A DNA stretch of 64,000 nt from Mesotoga prima MesG1.Ag.4.2 (lineage in GTDB: Bacteria; Thermotogota; Thermotogae; Petrotogales; Kosmotogaceae): positions 1,612,001-1,676,000 of the forward strand of contig NC_017934.1 of assembly GCF_000147715.2 (NCBI RefSeq). Reading direction: 5' to 3'. A program made the translations under genes and the position numbers. Shown here one piece after another: positions 46,018 to 55,791 of this stretch. How positions within the stretch are numbered: the first letter of the stretch is position 1; each line of letters begins with the position of its first letter. The notes beneath the pieces were generated by a model. The model was not told where the DNA came from. It was given only the letters and a program-made list of their open reading frames with translations, and did not search any database.

Positions 46018-48789
46018 CTATAGGCCCAAGAAACTTACAAAAGAATCTACAAGATTGGGATCGAACTGCTTTCCTGCGCACGTTCTTAGTTCTTCAATGG
46101 CCTCTTCAGAGGAAACGGGATGCTTATATGGTCTTCCGCTCATCATAACATCGTAAGCATCAATGATGGAGATTATTCTGGCGAGTAGTGGAATTGATTC
46201 ACCCTTAAGACCCCTGGGATAACCTGAACCGTCCCACCACTCATGATGACTAAGAATCTCATCCGCTATCCCGATAAGTTCAGGTGAGGAAAGAGCTATC
46301 CTAAATCCAGCCTCCGGATGAGATTTAATCTTCTTCCATTCCTCGGCCGTTAAACTTCCGGCTTTGGTAAGGATCTCTTCGGGAACTGCAATCTTCCCAA
46401 TATCATGGAGGGCGCCGAGGAGCAAGAGGTTGTCAAGTTCAGCTTCATTCAAACCGATAGACTTTCCGAAGTCTCTGCTGATTGTCTTAATTCTCTCAGT
46501 GCGTTCTTCCGTTTCATAGCTCTTGTTGAGAAGACTCCTCTCAAGGACCTCAACTGTCTTGTTCCTCATCGATATGTTGTTCAGGAGTTTATCCCTGTAC
46601 ATTTTTTCTTCTGCCGACACAAGGGTTTCGCTGAAGTCCTGGTCGATGTCGGACTTGGTTCCTATGCCAAAGGAGACACTGATTGGAAGACTGAAACCAG
46701 TTACCTGATCCAGAGCCTTTTTAATCCTGTTAACCAGAGACTCTGCTGACTGAGCATCGGTTTGAGGAAGGAGCATTATGAATTCATCTCCTCCCCACCG
46801 AGCGATGATGTCGTCGGATCTTACTGAAGATTTAAGGCAGTCGGCAACCGCTTTCAAAAGTCGGTCGCCCTCGAGATGCCCGAAGGCATCGTTGACGATT
46901 TTCAGCCCATTTACATCACCCATCACAATACTTATCGGCATCTGACGCTTCACGTTTAGCCTGTCTATCTCTTCCTCGAAGAATGATCTGTTGTACAGCG
47001 CGGTAAGCTGGTCGTGAAATGTCACATAATGGATTTCCCTGTCGGATCTGATTCTCCAAATCGCTTCAACCGCATGTGCCATCAAGGTCTCAACCATCTT
47101 GATTTCTTCCTGTTTCATTGGAGAATCATGGTAAGACACTAGGGCACCAATGCTTTTCATCGGAACAATTGAAACCGAGTCTTTACAGTTGGGAACAACT
47201 TTTCTAATAGATGAGCTTTCAATAAAGGCGGATTTGCCAGTTTCAACGCAGTCTCTTAGTACCCCGCTCCTGAAAAGGTATCCCTGAACGGACGCCACCT
47301 CTCCCTGGCTTTCGAGTGTCACTAACTCCTGATCATATAGGAGATATAGGCTGAACTTCTCCATGCCCAATATATTTACCGATGCATCGATTATTGAGTG
47401 ATATATAGTGTCCTCTTCATTTGACTTCTCCATTTTGAGGGCAACAAAATGGAGTTTCGACACTTTGTCCTTTGTTCTTTCAAGTTCTTCCTTTGCCAGT
47501 TTCTCATCCGTAATGTCTCTAACTGCTCCACAGATCCCTTTAATTTTCGATCCTCCGCCACAGTACTTCGGCTTTGAAAACTCGCTAACCCATCTCAGAG
47601 CTCCGTCTCTTCTAATAATTCGGTACTCTATTCTTTCTTCTTTGCCCGACCTCACTTTTTCCAAATGCTGTTTGTAACAATCCAGGTCTTCGGGATGAAT
47701 TATAGTCTCCCAGTTGAATTCTCTAGGTTCCGGGGAATCAAGGCTGTATCCGCTAATCCTTTCATATGATTCACTTCTCCAGATCTCAGGATCCTTTCCA
47801 TCGCTCGGGAACTCAGTCTCGTAGTAGTAATCGGAAATCGTCTCCGACATCGATCTGTATCTTTCCATTGAAAGTGATAGCTGGGTTTTTACAGATCTTT
47901 CCTCTTCAAGCTTCGCACTCAGAGAAGCGGTCTTCTCCTTTACCTGTCTTCTCAGAGTTCTGTTCCAGAAGTACATTAAAATCAGCACCAGGAAAACAAC
48001 GCTTGCCACGGGAATTGCAAAGAAGAGCCAATAGAGCATATCACCGCTACTGTCTTCAGCATTAATATTGCCGAACCACTTGTTGAAGATTTGCCTGTAC
48101 TCGCCCGTCGAAGAGATTATTGAGAGTCCTTCATTCAACAAAGAGAGCAGCTCGGAGTCACCCCGTTTCACGGCAAAACAGTATTCAAGACGTGTGACTG
48201 GATGTTCAGAATCCATCAGGTTCTTCAGCGAGAGATCTTCGATGAGAAATAATCCCTGAAGAGTATTCATAAGTACAGCATCGACCTCCCCGTTCTCAAG
48301 CATTCGCAATGCAATTTCGGGAGATTCGACCCTCACAACTTCGCTACCCACTCCCTCACTGGTTACAAGCTCATCCATCAGATCTCCCTTTTGCACTGCC
48401 ACCCTGGACTCTCTTAGATCACTTAAAGAGGAAAATCCCTCGGTTCGTTTGTTATAAAAGATTGAACCATGAAGGATTGTGTGCGGATTGGAGAAATCAA
48501 CGAGAAGATTTCTGCCTTCTGAGTAGTACATTCCCAGCAAACCGTCAATTTGACCGGATTCAAGTGCAGATCTAGCGCTTGCCCATGTTCTGAGTTCTAT
48601 TTCAATTTCGAAATCGAGGGCCTTTGATATTGCCCGAAGAATATCAACGTTGAAGCCAACGGGTATTCCTCTTTCGTTCTCATATTCGAAAGGCGGGTAA
48701 TCGACATCGCCACTGAATATGTACTTCATCTGTCCAAACAAAGTCAGAGATAATAGCATGAAGAAAACAATTGAAAATGCTTTTCTCAT
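46018..48789 (-). CDS. Sensor with SBP-PAS-GAF-GGDEF-HD-GYP domains
   Basis: The 923-residue receptor has a signal peptide and then a periplasmic amino-acid-type binding domain (about 20-235, DVDYPPFEYENERGIPVGF). A membrane helix (about 245-270), PAS (about 310-420) and GAF (about 440-570) follow. The GGDEF cyclase has GGDEF near 665 with the inhibitory RSDD five residues before. HD-GYP comes last, with HDIGK near 795, HHEWWDGSGYP near 850. Both making and breaking of c-di-GMP look possible. The ligand is probably a small polar solute. The gene is divergent from the PAF-AH-like gene, 163 bp apart. Confidence 0.92.
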   Translation of the reverse strand: MRKAFSIVFFMLLSLTLFGQMKYIFSGDVDYPPFEYENERGIPVGFNVDILRAISKALDFEIEIELRTWASARSALESGQIDGLLGMYYSEGRNLLVDFSNPHTILHGSIFYNKRTEGFSSLSDLRESRVAVQKGDLMDELVTSEGVGSEVVRVESPEIALRMLENGEVDAVLMNTLQGLFLIEDLSLKNLMDSEHPVTRLEYCFAVKRGDSELLSLLNEGLSIISSTGEYRQIFNKWFGNINAEDSSGDMLYWLFFAIPVASVVFLVLILMYFWNRTLRRQVKEKTASLSAKLEEERSVKTQLSLSMERYRSMSETISDYYYETEFPSDGKDPEIWRSESYERISGYSLDSPEPREFNWETIIHPEDLDCYKQHLEKVRSGKEERIEYRIIRRDGALRWVSEFSKPKYCGGGSKIKGICGAVRDITDEKLAKEELERTKDKVSKLHFVALKMEKSNEEDTIYHSIIDASVNILGMEKFSLYLLYDQELVTLESQGEVASVQGYLFRSGVLRDCVETGKSAFIESSSIRKVVPNCKDSVSIVPMKSIGALVSYHDSPMKQEEIKMVETLMAHAVEAIWRIRSDREIHYVTFHDQLTALYNRSFFEEEIDRLNVKRQMPISIVMGDVNGLKIVNDAFGHLEGDRLLKAVADCLKSSVRSDDIIARWGGDEFIMLLPQTDAQSAESLVNRIKKALDQVTGFSLPISVSFGIGTKSDIDQDFSETLVSAEEKMYRDKLLNNISMRNKTVEVLERSLLNKSYETEERTERIKTISRDFGKSIGLNEAELDNLLLLGALHDIGKIAVPEEILTKAGSLTAEEWKKIKSHPEAGFRIALSSPELIGIADEILSHHEWWDGSGYPRGLKGESIPLLARIISIIDAYDVMMSGRPYKHPVSSEEAIEELRTCAGKQFDPNLVDSFVSFLGL

Positions 48790-48952
48790 AACACACTCCC
48801 AGAAGAAGGCTATCTTCCTCAGAATTTACTATAACATTATGCGGCCTAAATCTATGTGGAGAGAAGAGAGTATTTGTCGACAATCGTTCGATCACATTGA
48901 GATGCCTGTTTTGGCGCCTCCAATGTGTAATAATTGAAAAGAGGTGATTGTT

Positions 48953-50146
48953 TTGAGAGAAACTCATGGAAGTGTAGATATAGGTTTGATTATTGGATTA
49001 TTCTCACTTGTGCTGATTGGTAGCCTTGCATACCTCTTTCCTACCGCTAAGATTCCCGATCCAGGTGGTAAGTACGAAGTCGGAGTCGAGATTATTGAGC
49101 TGGATGATAACAGCAGGATCGATCCATTTTCCGACGGAGAAATGATCCGCAGGCTTGTGATTGATATATGGTATCCCTCGGATGATACATCGGGTAAGAG
49201 AAGAAGCCCATGGTTCAGGAGCCATTCGCTTTTTGTGAACAGCCTGGCCGATAATTATAATCTTCCACCCATGCTGTTTCAGCATTTGAGAGCCGTCAAA
49301 ACTAATTCATTTATTGGCGCGGCTCCTTCGGCCAATGCAAATAATCTACCGGTAGTAATCTTATCTCCAGGGATGCCGGCTATAGTTCCCTTATATTTTT
49401 CATTTGCGGAGTATTTGGCTAGCAGAGGTTTTGTCGTGGTAGGTATTGAGCATCCGTATGCCGCATCAGTCGTGGAATTTTCCGACGGCAGTCAGTTTCA
49501 CTTCAACAAAGATAGAGTGCTCGATCTTCCTGGAGTTGAGACGTTTGAAGAAGGTGCTAGGCTTTCAATGGAGTTGATGGCCGATGATCTGTCTTTTGTA
49601 ATAGACAGTTTGTCTAAATTGAACGAAAGTGGACATCAGCTGGCGGGTATATTTGATCTTGACAGAGTTGCTGCATTTGGTCACTCTGGAGGTGGCGGAG
49701 TTGTTCACTTCGCATCAAATGATGACAGTCGAATAAAGGCTTTGCTTTCATACGATCCAGCGCTTTTCATGCTCAATGATAATGAGATTGAAGAGGGTAT
49801 TGGAATACCTTCACTTATTATTGAAACCGATGAGTGGAAATTCCGAGAAGAATCGGGAAGGATATCGGATCTGATTGAAAGCAGCGTTTTTCCTCCCTTA
49901 CATATAAAGATCTCTGAAGCCAGACACCCGGATTTTGCAATGCTAGATCATCTGTCGCCGTTAGCTCATTTTCTTGACTTCACTGGTAGTTTTATGAAGA
50001 GCGGTGGCGAATATTATCTCTACGACATTATTCAAAGCTTCCTCGAATATACATTTGGCAATTTGAGTGAAAGTGAATTACTGTCGAGACTTCTTCAAAG
50101 GGATGATGTGAGAGTATTCAAGGGGATCCATGAGATCCCTAGGTAA
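48953..50146 (+). CDS. Membrane-anchored PAF-acetylhydrolase-like lipase/esterase
   Basis: The protein of about 397 residues has an N-terminal helix (IGLIIGLFSLVLIGSLAYLF). An alpha/beta-hydrolase domain follows with LPVVILSPG, then GHSGGGG (Ser nucleophile) and a late His in ARHPDF. The dialkylglycerol-type entry IWYPSDD and overall plan resemble plasma PAF-acetylhydrolase-like enzymes. It should hydrolyse esters outside the cytoplasm. The TTG at 48953 lies six bases after AGAGGTGA; a GTG 9 bp upstream overlaps that site. Confidence 0.8.
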   Translation: MRETHGSVDIGLIIGLFSLVLIGSLAYLFPTAKIPDPGGKYEVGVEIIELDDNSRIDPFSDGEMIRRLVIDIWYPSDDTSGKRRSPWFRSHSLFVNSLADNYNLPPMLFQHLRAVKTNSFIGAAPSANANNLPVVILSPGMPAIVPLYFSFAEYLASRGFVVVGIEHPYAASVVEFSDGSQFHFNKDRVLDLPGVETFEEGARLSMELMADDLSFVIDSLSKLNESGHQLAGIFDLDRVAAFGHSGGGGVVHFASNDDSRIKALLSYDPALFMLNDNEIEEGIGIPSLIIETDEWKFREESGRISDLIESSVFPPLHIKISEARHPDFAMLDHLSPLAHFLDFTGSFMKSGGEYYLYDIIQSFLEYTFGNLSESELLSRLLQRDDVRVFKGIHEIPR

Positions 50147-50693
50147 TGTTTTCCTCTTTTAGCATCAAAGGTACGACTGAAATAGTGATTGCTGTATTCA
50201 CTATCGTGCCCGTTGAGAGCATTCTGCTTAGAAAGAGAGAAGTCTCAGCGGCACGTTATTTGAGAGCCAAATTCCGTCGAAGAGTCAACTGTGTCCAAAA
50301 GAATTGCGGGACATAATTTTGCGTTTATTTCAAAAAACTTATATTGTACTGGATCATTTGCGTAGTTAATTGAGGAGTCAAGCATTGGGCAAGGAGAGCT
50401 TCGGGCAATGTCAGGAGGTAGTTCCTCTTCTATTATGTTCCGCTTAGCTTTGATTCACGATCTCGGGGTCGATGACAACCGTCACTTTTCTTAGATTCAC
50501 TCCCTGACAGGAGGTTACAGATACTGCTAGGAGAAGTCTCGGGAAAGCTGGCAAAAGGCCTGGATTTTCGACTTCTCTCGAAGTCTTTACCAGAGGGCCT
50601 TTTCTTTCGTATAAGCTGAACAGATTGAGCATTATCTAAATTGAAAGAACGGAATGATATGAGAGATCTTCTGTGATTCTTTGGACATACAGT
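50147..50693. other. Long intergenic region with a perfect hairpin
   Basis: No convincing gene. A 51-bp hairpin (50553-50603) has outer stem AAAAGGCC/GGCCTTTT, TGG/CCA next, and inner stem GACTTC-TCTC-GAAGTC. It could end transcription in both directions. On the plus strand TTGCGT (near 50313) and TATTGT 17 bp later might start a short RNA ending at this hairpin. A minus-strand frame at 50444-50632 has no ribosome site. Confidence 0.45.
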
Positions 50694-51530
50694 CTATATT
50701 TCCAATGAAAGACCATCATATGCGACAGCAATTCCGAAGCGGACGTAGAACCGTTCGAGTTCACCCTGCGTTGGATTAGGATAGTGGGAGAAGTGATGCG
50801 CGTAAATCTTGGTTGTGTCGTCCATTATTCCGTTTTTTCTCATTGTTTCCACTGTCGAGACCACCTGTTCTGCAGTTTGATGATATGGGAATGTGACCTC
50901 TTTCATGAATCCCAGAGTTGAGTCTATCGCTACCAGATCCAAAGGAGAGTCTAAGAAACTCTTTATCAATTTTAGTGAAAACTCATCTAAAGGACCTGTA
51001 TCAGTGGCATAGAAGAAGGATTTACCCTTCTTCTTAATCAAAAATAACAGAGCCTGTTCACCTTCCTTCACTTTGTGGACAGCTGGAATAGGTATCACGC
51101 TATAATCGTTAAGCACAGTTTCTTTGTAAGCTTCTGCCATTAACAAAATAGTTTTGTCGGGATCAAAGTACACTGAATCCGAAATCAACGACAGAACAGT
51201 CGAATTCGCTAGCACACTCATCGGAGAAAGTCTTTCATACGAAGCATTGTATCTGTCCATTCTGTAACCAAAGTTAGGCAGATATAGATGGTCTGAATGA
51301 GAATGAGTTATTAGAAGGGTTCTGACATTGAAAAGTGTGCTCCCGGTCTTCTGAGCGCCGGCCATAATGTTTGGCCCAAAATCAATCAACAAGTCATCAT
51401 TAACAAGAACGGCCGAGGTCAAACGGAAGTTGTCTGGACCGGCCTCTCTGACCTTTCTACAATTGTCGCAATCACAGAACACGTTGGGATGTCCCTCATA
51501 AGCTGCAGTTCCAAGAAATAGGACTCTCAT
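50694..51530 (-). CDS. MBL-fold metallohydrolase
   Basis: The 278-residue protein has a metallo-beta-lactamase fold. VLFLGTAAYEGHPNVFC lies near the start, and CDCDNC with a spaced Cys pattern recalls PhnP-like cyclic phosphodiesterases. The metal motif THSHSDHL and a later DTGPLDEF follow. It should hydrolyse a phosphodiester or ester, with the substrate unknown. The frame opens at 51584, but GGAGGGG lies just before the ATG at 51530. Confidence 0.88.
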   Translation of the reverse strand: MRVLFLGTAAYEGHPNVFCDCDNCRKVREAGPDNFRLTSAVLVNDDLLIDFGPNIMAGAQKTGSTLFNVRTLLITHSHSDHLYLPNFGYRMDRYNASYERLSPMSVLANSTVLSLISDSVYFDPDKTILLMAEAYKETVLNDYSVIPIPAVHKVKEGEQALLFLIKKKGKSFFYATDTGPLDEFSLKLIKSFLDSPLDLVAIDSTLGFMKEVTFPYHQTAEQVVSTVETMRKNGIMDDTTKIYAHHFSHYPNPTQGELERFYVRFGIAVAYDGLSLEI

Positions 51531-52156
51531 TTTTCCCCTCCAAATGGATGATTGTTGAAAATTATCATTGTGGATAAGTAACAAAATGCCAATACAGATT
51601 GGGAATAGAAAACCTCATTCCCGGCAAAAAAAGCTTGCAATATAAACACTCTTATGGAATCATCTGGTTTTTCTTCGAATCAAAGGAGATTCTTTCCATA
51701 AGATTGGTCAAAGAAGACCCGCCAAAGGATCCCAGTATTTTGGCTACTCCATGTCCAGCATGGCCCTTCGAAATCGATCGGCTCAAAGAATAGGTTGAGC
51801 CTTACTTCATTACGCGATGGATTTCCTATTGGTCGTTGTATTCACAGATTCTCTGCCTTTCAAATCGTATCTATATAACCAGCACTGACCAACCGTCGGC
51901 AGCTGAACAAATAATCAGAGCGAAGCGTCTCTAAGAGACTCCTCGATTCGTCTATGCATAGTGACTAACCGATTTCATGGTAACTGGGGTTTTCAAAGAA
52001 TCAAGTTCATACTTTAGGAGATTCATGCACTTCTTTCTATGTGGTTGAAACCAAAACTCATTTTGATGAAACTTTCTGTCCCTCCGGCCATATACCATGA
52101 CATTTCATAAGCAGATTTCGCTTGACATCTCGCAAAGCAAAGTGCATCTCAGATCT
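51531..52156. other. Intergenic region with a possible orphan reading frame
   Basis: A 64-codon frame (51599-51793, plus strand, TTG) has protein-like composition but no ribosome site and may be a remnant. The rest shows a short GTCTC-TAA-GAGAC hairpin near 51930 and no other feature. Confidence 0.35.
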
Positions 52157-53722
52157 TCAGCGGGACACGATCCTGTTCTTTCCTGTGTTCTTTGCTTCAT
52201 ACATCAGAGTATCCACTTCAAGCAAGAGATCATTAACCGATTCATCACTCCATTCGGCAACTCCAATGCTAATAGTCACAGGTATTTCGTTAGTTCTCTT
52301 GAGTGACTCACTTATTCTCTGCGCAGTGGAAAAAGCTCCCTCAACTCCTGTTGAAGGAAGCAAAATAACGAATTCCTCTCCCCCATACCGAAAGGCGTAA
52401 TCAATCTTCCTGATACTGGATATAATAAGCGAGGAAAGAGATTCGAGAATTCCATCACCCTTCTGATGACCGAAAGTATCATTGATGACTTTAAAATCAT
52501 CAATATCCAGCATGATTATGGATAGCCTGTTGCCATATCTCTTGGCTCTATTGATCTCGTACTCAACTATTTCAAACATCTTCTTTTGATTCATCAGCCC
52601 AGTCAGCGAATCGGTTTCAGCCCTTTCCTTCAACAACTGATTTGCAGATGAAAGCTGACTTTGCATTTCTAATAGTTCTTCGTTCTTTTGGACTATCAAT
52701 CTGTTCGCTTCATCGAGTTGTCGATTTCTCCTTGCCATACTTTCGATTTCTTTGAGTTTTTGCATCGTGGAGAAGGATGATTGCAACTTTGCGACCATTC
52801 TCGCTTCCTCTTCTTTGAAAATCTCTGCGTTCAGCTTAGATATTTCTCTATGGGTTTCCAGAGCTCCTTTAACGTCACCTACAATCTCCTGTATCTCCGA
52901 AATGACTGTAAGTCTCTGAAGAATCTCCGATTTGTTGCCTTTTGATTTGTGATATTCGAGAGAAGTGTTCAGGGACTCTAGGGCCGAACCTAATTCACCA
53001 ACAGCTCTGTAATAGTTCGCCTCATAACGGCAGACTTCTGCAAGAGAAAACTCATCTTCAATCTCGTTGGCAACCTCTCTAGCTCTTTTCAGCAGAGAAT
53101 GTGCTTCATCCTCTTTGCCCGTATATGTGTAAATATCAGCAAGATTCATGTAGCTGTTGGGTAGGTCGCTTTTGAGTGAGTTCTCTTCTTTGAGCTCAAT
53201 GGCCTTCTCGATAAATACCGCTCCTGAACCATCACCTTTAATATTCTCAACTGCGATTCCCTTGTTGTTGAGATATTTGGCGAGAGAGTGATTGTCATTA
53301 TTTCTCTGAGAGAGATCGATAGCTTTATCAATATATTCGAGAGAAGTCTCGAATTCTCCCATTTTGAGGTATACGCCGGCAATGTTGTTATAGATCATAG
53401 GCAATCGTGAATCATCCCCAAGCTCATCAAAGACAGATATCGCGCTGGCAGCATACTCCAGAGCCTTCGAAAACTCGCCTGATTGACAGCTAATTCTTAT
53501 CATTGAATTATAGACAAAGCCAAGTTCAGAACTGCATTGATTTCCGATTTTTTCCAACTCTCTGCCAACAATTTCAAAAGCAATCTGGGTTTCTCCAGAA
53601 TCAACGAGGGATCTCTGAATCCTTTTGAGAAACGAAATTCTCGAATCAAACTCCGATTCATCTTTGGACAGATATTCTTCATACAAGTCTGCAAAACTCT
53701 TTTCCTGTTTTATATGATCCAT
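52157..53722 (-). CDS. Cytoplasmic TPR-GGDEF diguanylate cyclase
   Basis: The protein of about 521 residues has several TPR repeats over the first 300 residues (for example MIYNNIAGVYLKMGEFETSLEYIDKA). A coiled-coil linker and a GGDEF domain with YGGEEF near residue 444 follow. The motif RKID five residues before GGEEF is the c-di-GMP inhibitory site. No membrane segment is seen. The ATG at 53722 follows AGGGTGG, 14 bp after the previous stop. It is a tandem paralog of the next gene upstream, with matching domain order and many shared segments. Confidence 0.92.
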   Translation of the reverse strand: MDHIKQEKSFADLYEEYLSKDESEFDSRISFLKRIQRSLVDSGETQIAFEIVGRELEKIGNQCSSELGFVYNSMIRISCQSGEFSKALEYAASAISVFDELGDDSRLPMIYNNIAGVYLKMGEFETSLEYIDKAIDLSQRNNDNHSLAKYLNNKGIAVENIKGDGSGAVFIEKAIELKEENSLKSDLPNSYMNLADIYTYTGKEDEAHSLLKRAREVANEIEDEFSLAEVCRYEANYYRAVGELGSALESLNTSLEYHKSKGNKSEILQRLTVISEIQEIVGDVKGALETHREISKLNAEIFKEEEARMVAKLQSSFSTMQKLKEIESMARRNRQLDEANRLIVQKNEELLEMQSQLSSANQLLKERAETDSLTGLMNQKKMFEIVEYEINRAKRYGNRLSIIMLDIDDFKVINDTFGHQKGDGILESLSSLIISSIRKIDYAFRYGGEEFVILLPSTGVEGAFSTAQRISESLKRTNEIPVTISIGVAEWSDESVNDLLLEVDTLMYEAKNTGKNRIVSR

Positions 53723-53736
53723 CTCATCCACCCTTT

Positions 53737-55317
53737 TCAAGAAGTAGCCTGGCTTGTTTCCAATCTGTCCTTTCCCTTTGTTTTGGCTTCATAGAGTAGC
53801 TTATCCACAACGGCAATGTATTTGTCTGCCGACTCGCCATTCCACTCTCTAGCACCTGCACTGAATGAAACCGTTATCTCCAGTTCTTCCCGAAAGGATT
53901 CCTTCAACCTTGAATAGACTTCGGTTGCCTTGTCTAGATCAGCTAACGGCAGCAGAACGAGGAACTCTTCTCCTCCATACCTGAAGGCAAAATCATTTTT
54001 TCTAATAGAAGACTTGATGATTCTTCCAATTTCCGAAAGAACCTCGTCACCCTTTAGATGACCGTATGAGTCGTTCACGAATTTGAAGTTGTCCAGATCG
54101 ATCATTATCATCGTAAGAGGAGTGCCGTATCTCTCTGCTCTTGCGATTTCGTTTTCCACTGTAGTCCGCATCTTTCTATGGTTAAGCAAACCGGTTAGCG
54201 AATCGGTTTCGGCCTGCCTTTCGAGAAGCTTATTGGTTTTCTCAAGCCTGCGTTTCATGTCATGCAGTTCGTTGTTCTTCTCTGATATTTCTTCATTTAC
54301 TCTTCTGAGTTCACTGTTCTGCTCAAGAAGAGAGTGCATTTCTCTGAGGTTTTCTCTTGCTTCAAAAGATGACTCGAGTTGTGCTAATGAACGCGCTTGT
54401 TCTTCTTTGAATATTGTACGATTCAGTTCCGTTATCAGTTTGAATGTTTGCAAAGCTTCATTCGCATTACCCATTAACTCATGTATTGAAGAGATCTCAT
54501 TCAGTATGTCTAGCAGCTCCGTATTGTTTCCGTTTTTTTGGTGATACTCGCTTACTCCTGTCAACAGCTCCAGTGCTGAGAAGAGCTCACCTTCGGCCTT
54601 CAAAAAGCGTGCCCTGTACTTCATTGTCTCTGTCAGAGCTCGCTCATCCCCGTTTTCCCTTGCCATAGTAGTTGCTCTTTGGAGTAATTCAGAGGCCTCT
54701 TTCTTCTTTCCCGAATTGTAATAGAGCTCTGCCAGATTCAAATAGCTGTTGGGCAATTCATCCTTCATGTTGTTCTTCTCTTTGATTAAAATCGCTTCTT
54801 CAAGATACGGAATGCCGGATTTATCAGTTTCCGAGTTCTCAAGAATCACCGCAATATTGTTCAAACAACAGGCTGTATTAGTCTCGTCACCATTTTTTCT
54901 GGCCATTTGCAGCGCTTTGTTCGCATTCGAAAAAGCCTTATCATACTCTTTCATTTTGAAGTAGATCCCTGAGGTGTTAATCAAGACTCTGGTTAGCAAT
55001 CCCTCTTCCTCTTTTTCTCTGCAGATTGTCTGAGCCCTTCTGGAATACTCGACTGCGCCCGCGAAATCTCCTACAAGCGCACTCAGTTTAATCATGGAGT
55101 TCAAAAGCACTGCCATTTCCAAAGAATCACAATTATCGAATCTTCTTATCTCCCTTTCAACGATTCCGTGGGCGGCAAGTGTATTTCCCTGGTGATTAAG
55201 GCTGGAGATAGCTTTATTCAGATAAGTTATCTTTAGGGAAAGATCGCTTTCTGGCACCGACATGTATTCCGTCAGCAACTCAACAACTCTATCTTTGATT
55301 TCCGTATTGTCTTCCAT
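53737..55317 (-). CDS. Cytoplasmic TPR-GGDEF diguanylate cyclase (paralog)
   Basis: The protein of about 526 residues has the same plan as the gene downstream: TPR repeats, coiled coil, GGDEF with YGGEEF near residue 449 and the inhibitory site RKND. Shared stretches such as AETDSLTGL and KSSIRK show a tandem duplication that has diverged. The ATG at 55317 is preceded by GGAG at 6 bases; an in-frame ATG 12 bp upstream lacks a site. Confidence 0.92.
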   Translation of the reverse strand: MEDNTEIKDRVVELLTEYMSVPESDLSLKITYLNKAISSLNHQGNTLAAHGIVEREIRRFDNCDSLEMAVLLNSMIKLSALVGDFAGAVEYSRRAQTICREKEEEGLLTRVLINTSGIYFKMKEYDKAFSNANKALQMARKNGDETNTACCLNNIAVILENSETDKSGIPYLEEAILIKEKNNMKDELPNSYLNLAELYYNSGKKKEASELLQRATTMARENGDERALTETMKYRARFLKAEGELFSALELLTGVSEYHQKNGNNTELLDILNEISSIHELMGNANEALQTFKLITELNRTIFKEEQARSLAQLESSFEARENLREMHSLLEQNSELRRVNEEISEKNNELHDMKRRLEKTNKLLERQAETDSLTGLLNHRKMRTTVENEIARAERYGTPLTMIMIDLDNFKFVNDSYGHLKGDEVLSEIGRIIKSSIRKNDFAFRYGGEEFLVLLPLADLDKATEVYSRLKESFREELEITVSFSAGAREWNGESADKYIAVVDKLLYEAKTKGKDRLETSQATS

Positions 55318-55417
55318 CACTGTCTCCATTTCTTGTATTTCTCTGGATTTAAGTGCTTCTAATTATTCACGAGATAGAGCTAAAGCGCCTCCCTGAATAT
55401 GGTAAGTGGAAGCTTAA

Positions 55418-55753
55418 TCAAGGAATTAAGTCCGCATCTTTGTGATCATCATCATTCCAATATACCGTGATCACTTCGAAATTATCAAGCCTCTTTTCCA
55501 GTATAACCGTCATTTCATCGTCCGACACTTTCAGTCTGTTGTAGTTTGCTATCTGTACCCTTATGCCTTCTTCAAGGACTCTAATTACCCTATCCGTTTC
55601 GATTCCTCTTTCATCCATTCTTTGAACGGCATGCTGACTGAAAGAGATTTCCCGTTCCTCTTCTCTCTTTGCTACTTCATCTTTCTCGCTTAAACCTTTT
55701 ATGAGAAATGCAACAACTACAACCGCAATAATCACCGCTAAGGTGAAGAACAT
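55418..55753 (-). CDS. Membrane-anchored DUF4258 protein
   Basis: The 111-residue protein has one N-terminal helix (FFTLAVIIAVVVVAFLIKGL) and a short linker. A DUF4258 domain follows: SFSQHAVQRMDERGIETDRV, then VILEKRLDNFEVITVYW. DUF4258 is related to small nuclease-like toxin folds, but its function is not settled. A membrane-anchored form next to cyclases is unusual. GGAGG lies five bases before the ATG at 55753. Confidence 0.75.
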   Translation of the reverse strand: MFFTLAVIIAVVVVAFLIKGLSEKDEVAKREEEREISFSQHAVQRMDERGIETDRVIRVLEEGIRVQIANYNRLKVSDDEMTVILEKRLDNFEVITVYWNDDDHKDADLIP

Positions 55754-55791
55754 ATCTGCCTCCAAGATGTTCTGCTCTGTGGTTTTTAGAT

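Noticed and set aside
50123-50139. GGGATC-loop-GATCCC hairpin at the end of the PAF-AH-like gene
   Set aside because: The T-rich stretch is not next to the stem, so terminator function is doubtful.
50444-50632. Minus-strand frame of 62 codons
   Set aside because: No ribosome site, no recognisable domain, and it crosses the perfect hairpin.
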